A stretch of 64,000 bases of DNA from PCRC01 sp040384665 (GTDB lineage Bacteria; Pseudomonadota; Gammaproteobacteria; Burkholderiales; Burkholderiaceae_C): positions 133,168 to 197,167 of the forward strand of contig JAZKIY010000009.1 of assembly GCA_040384665.1 (NCBI GenBank). The letters are read 5' to 3'. The translations under genes were made by a program, and so were the position numbers. Position 1 is the first letter of the stretch. Each line of letters starts with the position of its first letter. Positions 17,160-25,277 of this stretch are shown here, in pieces. The notes under the pieces are model-generated. The model was not told the origin of the DNA. It did not search any database and saw only the letters and a program-made list of their open reading frames with translations.

Positions 17160-17933
17160 TCAGTCTTCCAGCTCGGCGCGGGCCATCTCCACGTCCAGCC
17201 GCTCCATCGCGTCCATCGGTGTGCAGGCGGCGGCTTTCTCGTACAGGGCGGTGGCCTCCTTCATGCGGCGTTCACCCTCCAGCATGACCTGGCCATTGGC
17301 GTACTCCACCATCGCAATGGCCGAGCCAGGGGCGAGCTTCAGCGCCTGCTGAAACAGCTTGAGGCCGGTGTCTTTTTTTGCGCCGTAGGTCATCCCGCCA
17401 ATCAGCGAGCCAACCTTGTCGATTACCTCGGCGTGGAAGGCGCCAAGGGTGATGTGCGCGTCGGCATGCAGCGGCTGGAGCTGGATGGTTTTTTCCAGTG
17501 CGTCCTTGACGCGGGTGCCCAGGCCCTGTGCCAGAGCCTTTGCCACGCTGATGCCCTGGCCGTACCGCCCCAGCGCATAGGCTTGCAGGTACCAGGCATT
17601 GGGGTCGTCTGGCGTTTCAGCTGCCTGAACCGCCGCACGTTCCGCGACCTCGGTGAACAGGTCCAGCTTGGTTTTCTCCCGGGTTTCCAGGTAGTTGGCG
17701 TAGATGCAGGTGGCCTTGTTGGCCACCGTCAGCCCGGCACCACCCGCCTTGAGGCCAAGCTCTGCCGCCAGCTGGAACTCGCCATTGTGGAAATGCGCCC
17801 AGGCCTCCAGCACCTTGGCGGCTTTGGGCAGTGGTTCTGTGTCACCCTGGTGCAGCCGTGCCCAGTGTTTTTTGACACTGGTTGTGTCAAAGGTGTAGTC
17901 GCCGAGGTGAGGGAATGCAGCCCACTTCGCCAT
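17160..17933 (-). CDS. TPR-repeat protein of unknown function
   Basis: 257 aa, no signal peptide, helical throughout, with tetratricopeptide-like units (PDDPNAWYLQAYALGRYGQG, LQPLHADAHITLGAFHAEV, APGSAIAMVEYANGQV). Similar proteins of this length are annotated only as hypothetical in Burkholderiales. It probably serves as a protein-binding scaffold in the cytoplasm. It follows the TetR gene after 55 bp on the same strand and may share its transcript. It is convergent with the M20 gene. Confidence 0.8.
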   Translation of the reverse strand: MAKWAAFPHLGDYTFDTTSVKKHWARLHQGDTEPLPKAAKVLEAWAHFHNGEFQLAAELGLKAGGAGLTVANKATCIYANYLETREKTKLDLFTEVAERAAVQAAETPDDPNAWYLQAYALGRYGQGISVAKALAQGLGTRVKDALEKTIQLQPLHADAHITLGAFHAEVIDKVGSLIGGMTYGAKKDTGLKLFQQALKLAPGSAIAMVEYANGQVMLEGERRMKEATALYEKAAACTPMDAMERLDVEMARAELED

Positions 17934-17988
17934 GCGTGTCTCCGTTGTGTTGTGTGCCAGCTTATCAAACGCCCACGCGTTTGGCGGG

Positions 17989-18648
17989 TCAGTTCTGGGG
18001 GGTGTAGGCCCCCACCAGCGACAGCAGGTGCATGCGCTGGCCCTGTTCCAGGTAAGGCACCAGCAGGTTCAGCACATGGTGCGCACCGCGCAGCAACGCG
18101 GCCTGGGCGCTTTCGGGCTCCAGCGCACGGCGCGGGTCGCGCACATACTCGTAGCTCAGCCAGTAGGTCAGCACCACCACCATGCTGGTGGCGGTGGCCT
18201 CCACCTCGCGCGAGTCGATCTTCAGCGCGCCCGAACGGCTCATGCCGTCGAGCAGTGCCTTCACCGAGCGGGTCTTGTTTTTCAGCACCCACTGGAAATG
18301 GGTTTCCAGTCGGCGGTTCTTGCTGAGCAGGTCGTTCAGGTCACGGTACAGAAAGCGGTACTGCCAGATCAGCTCGAACAGCGTGTGCATGAAAAACCAG
18401 GCGTCTTCCACGTTGCGCACCCCGTCGCTGGCGTTGAGCAGTTCGTTGAGGGCGCGCTCATAGCGGTCAAAGAGCGAGTTGATCAGCTCGTCTTTGGCGG
18501 GGTAGTGGTAGTAGAGGTTGCCGGGGCTGATGCCCAGTTCGGCCGAGATCAGTGTGGTGGAGACATTGGGTTCGCCAAACCGGTTGAACAGCTCCAGCGT
18601 CACTTCCAGAATGCGTTCAGCCGTGCGGCGTGGCGCTTTTTTCGCCAT
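17989..18648 (-). CDS. TetR/AcrR-family transcriptional regulator
   Basis: 219 aa. The N-terminal helix-turn-helix is typical (TAERILEVTLELFNRFG, STTLISAELGISPGNLYYHY), with the invariant YYHY/K segment at the end of the DNA-binding domain. The rest is a variable ligand/dimerisation domain. I start at ATG 18648 (MAKKAPRRTAER) because AGAGG lies just upstream; the frame extends to 18702 but that part is not family-like. The gene lies downstream of the phasin gene on the same strand, with a strong terminator between them. Related regulators often control fatty-acid genes, but the target here is unknown. Confidence 0.88.
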   Translation of the reverse strand: MAKKAPRRTAERILEVTLELFNRFGEPNVSTTLISAELGISPGNLYYHYPAKDELINSLFDRYERALNELLNASDGVRNVEDAWFFMHTLFELIWQYRFLYRDLNDLLSKNRRLETHFQWVLKNKTRSVKALLDGMSRSGALKIDSREVEATATSMVVVLTYWLSYEYVRDPRRALEPESAQAALLRGAHHVLNLLVPYLEQGQRMHLLSLVGAYTPQN

Positions 18649-18736
18649 GGTGTGGACCTCTTTGAAGCACGCACTGTACCCGACCCGTCCCCGGCTGCAC
18701 ACCGGGAAACACCCGGTGTCGGCAAGCGCCTGGAAA

Positions 18737-18763
18737 ACAAAAAGGGACGGCGAACCGTCCCTT
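18737..18763 (-). terminator. Intrinsic terminator of the phasin gene
   Basis: On the minus strand, AAGGGACGG - TTCG - CCGTCCCTT forms a 9-bp stem with a stable TTCG tetraloop, followed by TTTTTGTTTT. It starts 25 bp after the phasin stop. Confidence 0.88.
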
Positions 18764-18787
18764 GTGTGTGCTCGCCGCAGTCGGCGC

Positions 18788-19321
18788 TCAGGCGGCTGGC
18801 GCGGCCTTCTTGCGGGCAGGCGCGCGCTTTTTCGCTGCCGGTTTGTCTTGCGCTACCGGCGCTGCGGCCTTGGCGACGGGCTTCTTGGCAGCCGGTTTGA
18901 CCGCCGTGCGCGTGTTGCCTGCCTGAGCCTGTTTGCTGAGGGCGTCGACCCGGGCGCTCAGCGCAGCCACGTCTTTGGCAGACGGCACGCCCAGCTTGTT
19001 CAAAGCCTTGGCAACGCGGTCTTCAAAAATGTTTTCCAGCTTGTCCCACTGGCCAGAGGCCTTGGACGTGATGTCGGTGGCCATGTTGGTCATCTTGCTG
19101 GTGGCTTCGGTGATTTTCTCTTCGGCCACAGACTGCGTCTTGCGTTGGATGCTCAGGCCTTCCTTCACCAACGCGTCAAACACCTTGCCGCCTTCTTCCT
19201 GGGCCTTGGCAAACGCGCCCAGGCCAGCCAGCCAGATTTGCTGGGCCGAGTCCTTGACGGTGCTCGACAGCTGGGCGCCGGTTTTTTTGTCGGTGACGGT
19301 TTTTTGCAGTTTCTTGACCAT
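18788..19321 (-). CDS. Phasin-family PHA granule-associated protein (PhaF/PhaI type)
   Basis: 177-aa protein. The first ~130 residues form the amphipathic phasin domain (SAQQIWLAGLGAFAKAQEEG, the diagnostic stretch, then a coiled-coil region and VAALSARVDALSKQ, a leucine-zipper-like segment). The last ~45 residues are an AAKKPxAK-rich, histone H1-like tail as in PhaF, able to bind DNA and help distribute granules. It has its own strong terminator and is divergent from the fatty acyl-CoA reductase gene. This arrangement and the nearby WS/DGAT gene suggest it coats PHA or neutral-lipid inclusions. Confidence 0.9.
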   Translation of the reverse strand: MVKKLQKTVTDKKTGAQLSSTVKDSAQQIWLAGLGAFAKAQEEGGKVFDALVKEGLSIQRKTQSVAEEKITEATSKMTNMATDITSKASGQWDKLENIFEDRVAKALNKLGVPSAKDVAALSARVDALSKQAQAGNTRTAVKPAAKKPVAKAAAPVAQDKPAAKKRAPARKKAAPAA

Positions 19322-19527
19322 GGGTTCTCCGGGGAAATGGGATGAATCGGTGCGCGATGTGGGTTGTCACATGCGCTACATCTCGGACTTTACGCACACT
19401 GTGGCGTCAGCGGTAGGGGGGATTGACTAAATTGCTAGGCCCACCTGCCTAGGGTTTGCACGGGTTTGTGCGGAATAGCGTGCTGCGCGGCTTGGGCAAG
19501 AATAGCCAACATATTTGGGAGATTGAC

Positions 19528-21513
19528 ATGCAGTATTTCGTCACCGGCGCCACGGGCTTCATTGGCAAGCGGCTGGTTAAAAAGTTGCTTGAGCGCAAAG
19601 GCTCGGTGGTGTATTTCCTGATTCGCAAGGAAAGCGCGAACAAAGTGGCTGGCCTGCGCGAGTTCTGGGGCGTGAGTGCCGCCCGGGTGGTGCCGGTGCA
19701 TGGCGACCTGACCGCCAAGAAGTTGGGCGTGTCCGCAGAGGAGATCAAAAAGCTCAAAGGGCAGATCGACCACTTTTACCACCTGGCTGCGGTCTATGAC
19801 CTCGGTGCCGACGAAGAGAGCCAGGTGGCGGTGAACATTGACGGCACCCGCCACACGGTGGAGTTTGCCAAGGCGATTGACGCGGGGCACTTTCACCATG
19901 TGTCGTCGATTGCTGCGGCCGGCCTCTACGAAGGCGTGTTCCGCGAAGACATGTTTGAGGAGGCCGAAAACTACGACCACCCCTACTTCATGACCAAGCA
20001 CGAGAGCGAAAAAATCGTCCGTCAGGAATGCAAGGGCAAGTGGTCGGTCTACCGCCCCGCTATGGTCGTGGGCGACAGCACCACCGGCGAGATGGACAAG
20101 ATCGACGGGCCCTACTATTTCTTCAAGCTTATCCAGCGCATGCGCCAGTTGCTCCCGCCGTGGATGCCAGCCGTGGGCCTGGAAGGCGGGCGTATCAACA
20201 TCGTGCCAGTGGACTTTGTGGTCAACGCGCTGGACGTGATCAGCCACAAGACCGACATCACCAAGAAGTGCTTCCATCTGGTGGACCCGGTGGGTTACCG
20301 CGTGGGCGACGTGCTGGACATTTTCAGCAAGGCCGCGCACGCGCCCAAGATGAACCTGTTCATCAACGCCGCGTTGCTGGGTTTTATCCCCAAGAGCGTG
20401 AAGAAGGGCTTGATGGCCCTGGCACCGGTGCGCCGCATCCGCAACGCAGTGTTGAAAGACCTGGGTCTGCCGGAAGACATGCTGGCTTTTGTCAACTACC
20501 CAACCCGCTTTGACTGCCGCGACACCCTGGCCGCCCTCAAGGGCTCCGGCGTGACCTGCCCCAACCTGAAAGACTACGCCTGGAGGTTGTGGGACTACTG
20601 GGAGCGCCACCTCGACCCCGACCTGCACATAGACCGTTCTCTCAAAGGCACGGCCGGCGGCAAAGTGGTGCTGGTCACCGGCGGTTCGTCGGGCATTGGC
20701 CTGGCAGCGGCGCACAAGTTTGCCGAAGCGGGCGCCACCACCATCATCTGCGGCCGCGACCAGGACAAGCTCGACGAAGCCTGCGCCGAAGCCAAGGCCA
20801 AGGGCTACCAGTTCGTGGCTTATGCGGCGGACATTGCCGACATGGCCGACTGCGACCGCTTTACCAGGCTACTGAACGAGAACCATGGCGGTGTGGACTT
20901 CCTCATCAACAACGCTGGCCGCTCCATCCGCCGCGCCATCGAGTCCAGCTACGACCGCTTCCACGACTTCGAGCGCACCATGCAGCTCAACTACTTTGGT
21001 TGCCTGCGGGTGACCATGGGTTTGCTGCCCGGCATGGTGGGCAAGAAGCGCGGCCATGTGGTCAACATCAGCTCCATCGGCGTGCTGACCAATGCGCCGC
21101 GTTTTTCGGCGTATGTGGCCAGCAAGGCCGCGCTCGACGCCTGGACCCGCTGCGCGTCCAGCGAGTACGCCGACCAGGGCATTACCTTCACCACCATCAA
21201 CATGCCGCTGGTGCGCACGCCCATGATTGCACCGACCAAGATGTACGACAACGTGCCCACCCTGAGCCCCGAAGAGGCCGCCGACCTGATTGCACAGGCC
21301 TGCATCTTCAAGCCGGTGCGCATTGCCACCCGTCTGGGAATCGCAGGTCAGGTGATGCACGCGCTGGTGCCACGGGTAGCCCAGATTGCCATGAACACCA
21401 GTTTCCGCATGTTCCCCGATTCTTCTGCCGCCAAGGGCGAGAAGGGCGGCAAACCACAGTTGTCAGCAGAAGCCGTGGCGATGCAGCAAATGATGCAAGG
21501 CATTCATTTCTGA
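19528..21513 (+). CDS. Two-domain fatty acyl-CoA reductase (alcohol-forming)
   Basis: 661 aa, two fused SDR domains. The N-terminal extended-SDR domain (TGATGFIG at residues 6-13; active-site YFMTK near 152) is of the type reducing acyl-CoA; the C-terminal classical SDR domain (VTGGSSGIG near 383-391; YVASK near 528) is of the Acr1 type. The same fusion and length (about 660 aa) is known for the Marinobacter alcohol-forming fatty acyl-CoA reductase, which reduces acyl-CoA to fatty alcohol using NADPH. Substrate specificity is inferred. With WS/DGAT and ACBP nearby it would supply alcohols for wax esters. ATG 19528 is preceded by GGGAGATTG. A strong terminator follows. Confidence 0.85.
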   Translation: MQYFVTGATGFIGKRLVKKLLERKGSVVYFLIRKESANKVAGLREFWGVSAARVVPVHGDLTAKKLGVSAEEIKKLKGQIDHFYHLAAVYDLGADEESQVAVNIDGTRHTVEFAKAIDAGHFHHVSSIAAAGLYEGVFREDMFEEAENYDHPYFMTKHESEKIVRQECKGKWSVYRPAMVVGDSTTGEMDKIDGPYYFFKLIQRMRQLLPPWMPAVGLEGGRINIVPVDFVVNALDVISHKTDITKKCFHLVDPVGYRVGDVLDIFSKAAHAPKMNLFINAALLGFIPKSVKKGLMALAPVRRIRNAVLKDLGLPEDMLAFVNYPTRFDCRDTLAALKGSGVTCPNLKDYAWRLWDYWERHLDPDLHIDRSLKGTAGGKVVLVTGGSSGIGLAAAHKFAEAGATTIICGRDQDKLDEACAEAKAKGYQFVAYAADIADMADCDRFTRLLNENHGGVDFLINNAGRSIRRAIESSYDRFHDFERTMQLNYFGCLRVTMGLLPGMVGKKRGHVVNISSIGVLTNAPRFSAYVASKAALDAWTRCASSEYADQGITFTTINMPLVRTPMIAPTKMYDNVPTLSPEEAADLIAQACIFKPVRIATRLGIAGQVMHALVPRVAQIAMNTSFRMFPDSSAAKGEKGGKPQLSAEAVAMQQMMQGIHF

Positions 21514-21538
21514 CGCTTTGCCTGAGCGCGGTCAGGGT

Positions 21539-21564
21539 AAGGGCGCCTTCGGGTGCCCTTTTTT
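21539..21564 (+). terminator. Intrinsic terminator after the fatty acyl-CoA reductase gene
   Basis: AAGGGCGCC - TTC - GGGTGCCCTT forms a 9-bp stem (one G-T pair) followed by six T. It isolates the lipid gene from the downstream rfb operon. Confidence 0.88.
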
Positions 21565-21636
21565 CTGCGCAAAACGCAGTGGGATAATCCGCCGCAGCGC
21601 AGCCCACCTGCAGCGGCTGTATTCAGGGAAACCACA

Positions 21637-22704
21637 ATGATTCTGGTGACCGGCGGTGCCGGCTTTATTGGCGCCAATTTTGTTCTGGACTGGCTGGCCC
21701 GGTCGCAGGAAGCTGTGGTCAATCTGGACAAGCTGACCTACGCTGGAAACCGCGAGAATCTGGCTGCGCTGGAATGCAATCCCGGGCATATCTTTGTGCA
21801 GGGCGACATTGTCGATGCCACCTTGCTGACCAATTTGCTTTCCCGCCACCGCCCGCGTGCAGTGCTGAATTTTGCCGCCGAATCGCATGTGGACCGCTCC
21901 ATCCACGGGCCTGAAACTTTCATCCAGACCAACATCGTTGGCACGTTCCGACTGCTGGAAGCGGTGCGCGCCTACTGGGGCGGTTTGCAGGGCGACGAGA
22001 AGGCATCCTTTCGGCTGTTGCATGTGTCCACCGACGAGGTCTATGGCTCGCTCTCGCCGACCGACCCTGCCTTCAAGGAAACCGGCCGTTACGAGCCCAA
22101 CAGCCCCTACTCGGCCAGCAAGGCGGCGAGCGACCACCTGGTGCGTGCCTACCACCACACCTATGGCCTGCCAGTGGTGACCACCAACTGTTCCAACAAC
22201 TACGGGCCTTTCCATTTCCCCGAGAAATTGATTCCGCTGATGATTGTCAACGCGCTGGCGGGCAAGCCCCTGCCGGTCTATGGCGACGGTCAGCAGGTGC
22301 GCGATTGGCTCTACGTGAAAGACCACTGCAGTGCCCTGCGTCGGGTGTTGGAGGCGGGCCGTTTGGGTGAAACCTACAACATTGGTGGCTGGAACGAGAA
22401 GCCCAATCTGGAAATCGTGCACACCGTTTGCGGCTTGCTCGACGAACTGCGTCCGCGCAGCGACGGCAAACCCTACGCGACGCAGATTACCCATGTGACC
22501 GACCGCCCCGGGCATGACCGCCGCTATGCGATTGACGCCAGCAAGATCGAACAGGAGCTGGGCTGGCGGCCAGCAGAAACTTTCGAGACCGGCATCCGCA
22601 AAACCATCCAGTGGTACCTGGACAACCCGGCCTGGGTTGCCAATGTGCAGTCGGGCGCTTACCAGCATTGGGTGCATAAAAACTACAGTGCGCGTGCGGC
22701 ATGA
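21637..22704 (+). CDS. rfbB: dTDP-glucose 4,6-dehydratase
   Basis: 355-aa cytoplasmic NAD-dependent extended SDR, second step of dTDP-L-rhamnose synthesis. Motifs: TGGAGFIG at the N-terminus, AAESHVDRSI, HVSTDEVYGSL, the catalytic YSASKAASDHL, and NNYGPFHFPEKLIP. Length and motif spacing are normal. It opens the four-gene rfbBDAC operon after the terminator at 21539-21564; rfbD begins within its stop codon (ATGA overlap). Confidence 0.96.
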   Translation: MILVTGGAGFIGANFVLDWLARSQEAVVNLDKLTYAGNRENLAALECNPGHIFVQGDIVDATLLTNLLSRHRPRAVLNFAAESHVDRSIHGPETFIQTNIVGTFRLLEAVRAYWGGLQGDEKASFRLLHVSTDEVYGSLSPTDPAFKETGRYEPNSPYSASKAASDHLVRAYHHTYGLPVVTTNCSNNYGPFHFPEKLIPLMIVNALAGKPLPVYGDGQQVRDWLYVKDHCSALRRVLEAGRLGETYNIGGWNEKPNLEIVHTVCGLLDELRPRSDGKPYATQITHVTDRPGHDRRYAIDASKIEQELGWRPAETFETGIRKTIQWYLDNPAWVANVQSGAYQHWVHKNYSARAA

Positions 22705-23591
22705 AGATCCTGTTGTTTGGAAAAGGCGGGCAGGTGGGCTGGGAGCTGCAGCGAAGCCTGGCACCGCTGGGCGAGCTGGTAGCACTGGATTTCGACAGCA
22801 CTGATTTTTGCGGCGACTTCACCCATCCCGAAGCGCTGGCGGAAACCGTGCGTGCAGTGCGGCCTGATGTCATCGTCAATGCCGCTGCGCACACCGCAGT
22901 GGACCAGGCCGAGAGAGAGCCGGAACTGGCCCGCACCATCAACGCCACTGCGCCTGGTGTGCTGGCCCGCGAGGCGGCCACACTCGGCGCCTGGCTGGTG
23001 CATTACTCGACCGACTACGTGTTTGACGGGAGTGGCAGTCGGCCCTGGCAGGAGACCGATGTCCCTGCCCCGCTCAATGTTTATGGCCAGACCAAGCTGG
23101 AAGGGGAGCGTCTGATTGCCCGGCACTGCCCCCGGCATTTGATTCTGCGCACCAGCTGGGTTTATGCCGCGCGTGGCGGCAATTTTGCCAAGACCATGTT
23201 GCGGCTGTCCAAGGAGCGAGACCGGCTCACTGTGATTGACGACCAGTTTGGCGCCCCCACCGGGGCTGAGCTGCTGGCTGATATCACTTCGCATGCCATC
23301 CGACATCTGCAACAGCATCCCCAGAACGCTGGCCTGTACCATTTGGCCGCGGCCGGGCAAACCACTTGGCATGGCTATGCGAAAGAGGTGCTGGCGATGG
23401 CGAAATCGGCAGGCATTGCCATCAAAACAGAGCTTGATGCGGTGGACGCTGTGCCCACCAGCGCCTTTCCCACACCGGCCATGCGACCGCATAACTCGCG
23501 CCTCGACACCGGCAAACTGCAAGCCACCTTCGGTCTGGCCCTGCCCCCCTGGCAGCAGGGCGTGGCGCGCATGCTGGCCGAGACTCTCTGA
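22701..23591 (+). CDS. rfbD: dTDP-4-dehydrorhamnose reductase
   Basis: 296-aa NADPH-dependent reductase, last step of dTDP-L-rhamnose synthesis. It shows GKGGQVGWEL at the N-terminus, NAAAHTAVDQAE, STDYVFDG and the catalytic YGQTKLEGE. Length is normal. The ATG overlaps the rfbB stop by 4 bp. Confidence 0.95.
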   Translation: MKILLFGKGGQVGWELQRSLAPLGELVALDFDSTDFCGDFTHPEALAETVRAVRPDVIVNAAAHTAVDQAEREPELARTINATAPGVLAREAATLGAWLVHYSTDYVFDGSGSRPWQETDVPAPLNVYGQTKLEGERLIARHCPRHLILRTSWVYAARGGNFAKTMLRLSKERDRLTVIDDQFGAPTGAELLADITSHAIRHLQQHPQNAGLYHLAAAGQTTWHGYAKEVLAMAKSAGIAIKTELDAVDAVPTSAFPTPAMRPHNSRLDTGKLQATFGLALPPWQQGVARMLAETL

Positions 23592-23613
23592 AACCCACAG
23601 GCTTCGTTTTCCA

Positions 23614-24495
23614 ATGACTGTTCGCAAAGGCATCATCCTCGCAGGAGGTTCCGGCACACGTCTGCACCCGGCCACCCTGGCCATCAGCAAGCAATTGCTG
23701 CCGGTGTACGACAAGCCAATGATTTACTACCCGCTCAGCACCTTGATGCTGGCAGGTATCCGTGACATTCTGATCATCAGCACTCCGCAGGACACCCCGT
23801 TATTCCAGAAACTGCTGGGAGACGGTGCGCAATGGGGACTCAATCTGAGCTATGCCGTACAGCCCAGCCCCGATGGCTTGGCCCAGGCGTTCATCATTGG
23901 CGAGAATTTCCTGGCCGGTGCTCCCAGCGCGTTGGTGTTGGGCGACAACATTTTCTACGGGCACGACCTGGCGGGCTTGTTGAAGCAGGGTGATGCACGG
24001 CAGCAGGGCGCCACGGTATTTGCCTACCATGTGCAGGATCCAGAGCGTTATGGTGTGGTGGCGTTCAACCGGCAGGGGCGAGCGGTGAGCATTGAGGAGA
24101 AGCCGGTCCAGCCGAAGAGTAGCTTTGCGGTCACTGGCCTGTATTTTTACGATGCGACGGTGGTGGACATCGCCAAAGACGTTCGGCCCAGTGCGCGCGG
24201 CGAGCTGGAAATCACCACGGTCAACCAAGCCTACCTGGCCCAGGGCCACCTGCATGTTGAGATATTGGAGCGTGGTTATGCGTGGCTGGACACGGGGACC
24301 CACGACAGTCTGCTCGAGGCCAGCCAATTCATCGCCACCCTAGAGCACCGGCAAGGTCTCAAGATATCCTGTCCTGAAGAGATTGCTTGGCGCAGTGGCT
24401 ACATCTCCGATGAGCAGTTAGTCATTTTGGCCAGTCGTTTCCAGTCAGGACGGTATGGTCAGTACCTGCTGCGCCTGCTACAGGGGAGGCATTGA
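23614..24495 (+). CDS. rfbA: Glucose-1-phosphate thymidylyltransferase
   Basis: 293-aa nucleotidyltransferase that starts dTDP-L-rhamnose synthesis from dTTP and glucose-1-phosphate. The signature GIILAGGSGTRLHPAT is at the N-terminus, followed by KQLLPVYDKPMIYYPLS, LGDNIFYGHDL and EEKPVQPKS. The start is ATG 23614, 22 bp after the rfbD stop. Product inhibition by dTDP-L-rhamnose is usual in the family. Confidence 0.96.
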   Translation: MTVRKGIILAGGSGTRLHPATLAISKQLLPVYDKPMIYYPLSTLMLAGIRDILIISTPQDTPLFQKLLGDGAQWGLNLSYAVQPSPDGLAQAFIIGENFLAGAPSALVLGDNIFYGHDLAGLLKQGDARQQGATVFAYHVQDPERYGVVAFNRQGRAVSIEEKPVQPKSSFAVTGLYFYDATVVDIAKDVRPSARGELEITTVNQAYLAQGHLHVEILERGYAWLDTGTHDSLLEASQFIATLEHRQGLKISCPEEIAWRSGYISDEQLVILASRFQSGRYGQYLLRLLQGRH

Positions 24496-24496
24496 G

Positions 24497-25048
24497 ATGA
24501 AGGCAATGGAAACGGCTATTCCTGGTGTGCTGCTGTTGGAGCCGAAAGTTTTCGGTGACGAGCGCGGCTTTTTTGTTGAGAGCTACAACGAGAAGACTTT
24601 TCAGGCGGCCACAGGGCAAACACCACACTTTGTACAGGACAACCATTCCCGCTCGTCTCGGGGGGTACTGCGCGGTCTGCACTACCAGATTCGGCAGCCA
24701 CAAGGTAAGCTCGTCCGGGTGACCCACGGCGCTGTGTTGGATGTGGCGGTTGATTTGCGGCGGTCTTCGCCAGCTTTTGGGCGATGGGTGTCCGTGGAGC
24801 TCAGTGCTGAAAATTTTCACCAACTCTGGGTTCCTGCTGGGTGCGCGCATGGCTTTTTAGTGCTCAGTGCGTCGGCCGACATGGTGTACAAAACCACTGA
24901 TTTTTACCTGCCCGACGCGGAGTGCAGCCTCGCATGGGACGATCCAGATGTGGGCATCGAATGGCCAATCGAGGCTAACACATCGCCCGTTTTGTCAGCA
25001 AAAGACAAATTGGGGTGTGCCTTGGCTAACGCTCCGACCTTTCCCTGA
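24497..25048 (+). CDS. rfbC: dTDP-4-dehydrorhamnose 3,5-epimerase
   Basis: 183-aa cupin-fold epimerase. Motifs: FGDERGFFVESYNE, the catalytic His in GLHYQ (RGVLRGLHYQIR), VDLRRSSPAFGRW and VPAGCAHGFLVLS. ATG 24497 is 1 bp after the rfbA stop. It ends the rhamnose operon; the type I secretion genes begin 229 bp later. That gap contains a TTGACA at 25109 without a convincing -10 partner and no hairpin that I can see. Confidence 0.95.
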   Translation: MKAMETAIPGVLLLEPKVFGDERGFFVESYNEKTFQAATGQTPHFVQDNHSRSSRGVLRGLHYQIRQPQGKLVRVTHGAVLDVAVDLRRSSPAFGRWVSVELSAENFHQLWVPAGCAHGFLVLSASADMVYKTTDFYLPDAECSLAWDDPDVGIEWPIEANTSPVLSAKDKLGCALANAPTFP

Positions 25049-25277
25049 GGTAGACATATTTTGTAACACGTAGGTATGTGCTCTTGAATTTCTAAGGCCT
25101 GTCTGCAGTTGACATTGGCATTACCGGGCGACTTCCCCAGTTGGCTGACAGGACGGCAAACAAGACCCGCTTAAAATCCGGCATCTTTAACGCAGTGTGC
25201 TGGTACTGGGTGAAGCAACAGCGCGGGTTTTCCCATTTCCATATCAGCCATCTTCTCTGCCTTACTGGCTTATCACC

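Noticed and set aside
19357..19372. ATGTG-N6-CACAT palindrome between the phasin and acyl-CoA reductase genes as a CRP site
   Set aside because: The spacing between TGTG and CACA is 6 rather than 8 bases, so it does not fit the CRP operator. It might bind another regulator, but there is no support.
25109..25140. TTGACA at 25109 as the -35 box of the type I secretion operon
   Set aside because: No acceptable -10 sequence lies at 16-18 bp, so I do not call a promoter.
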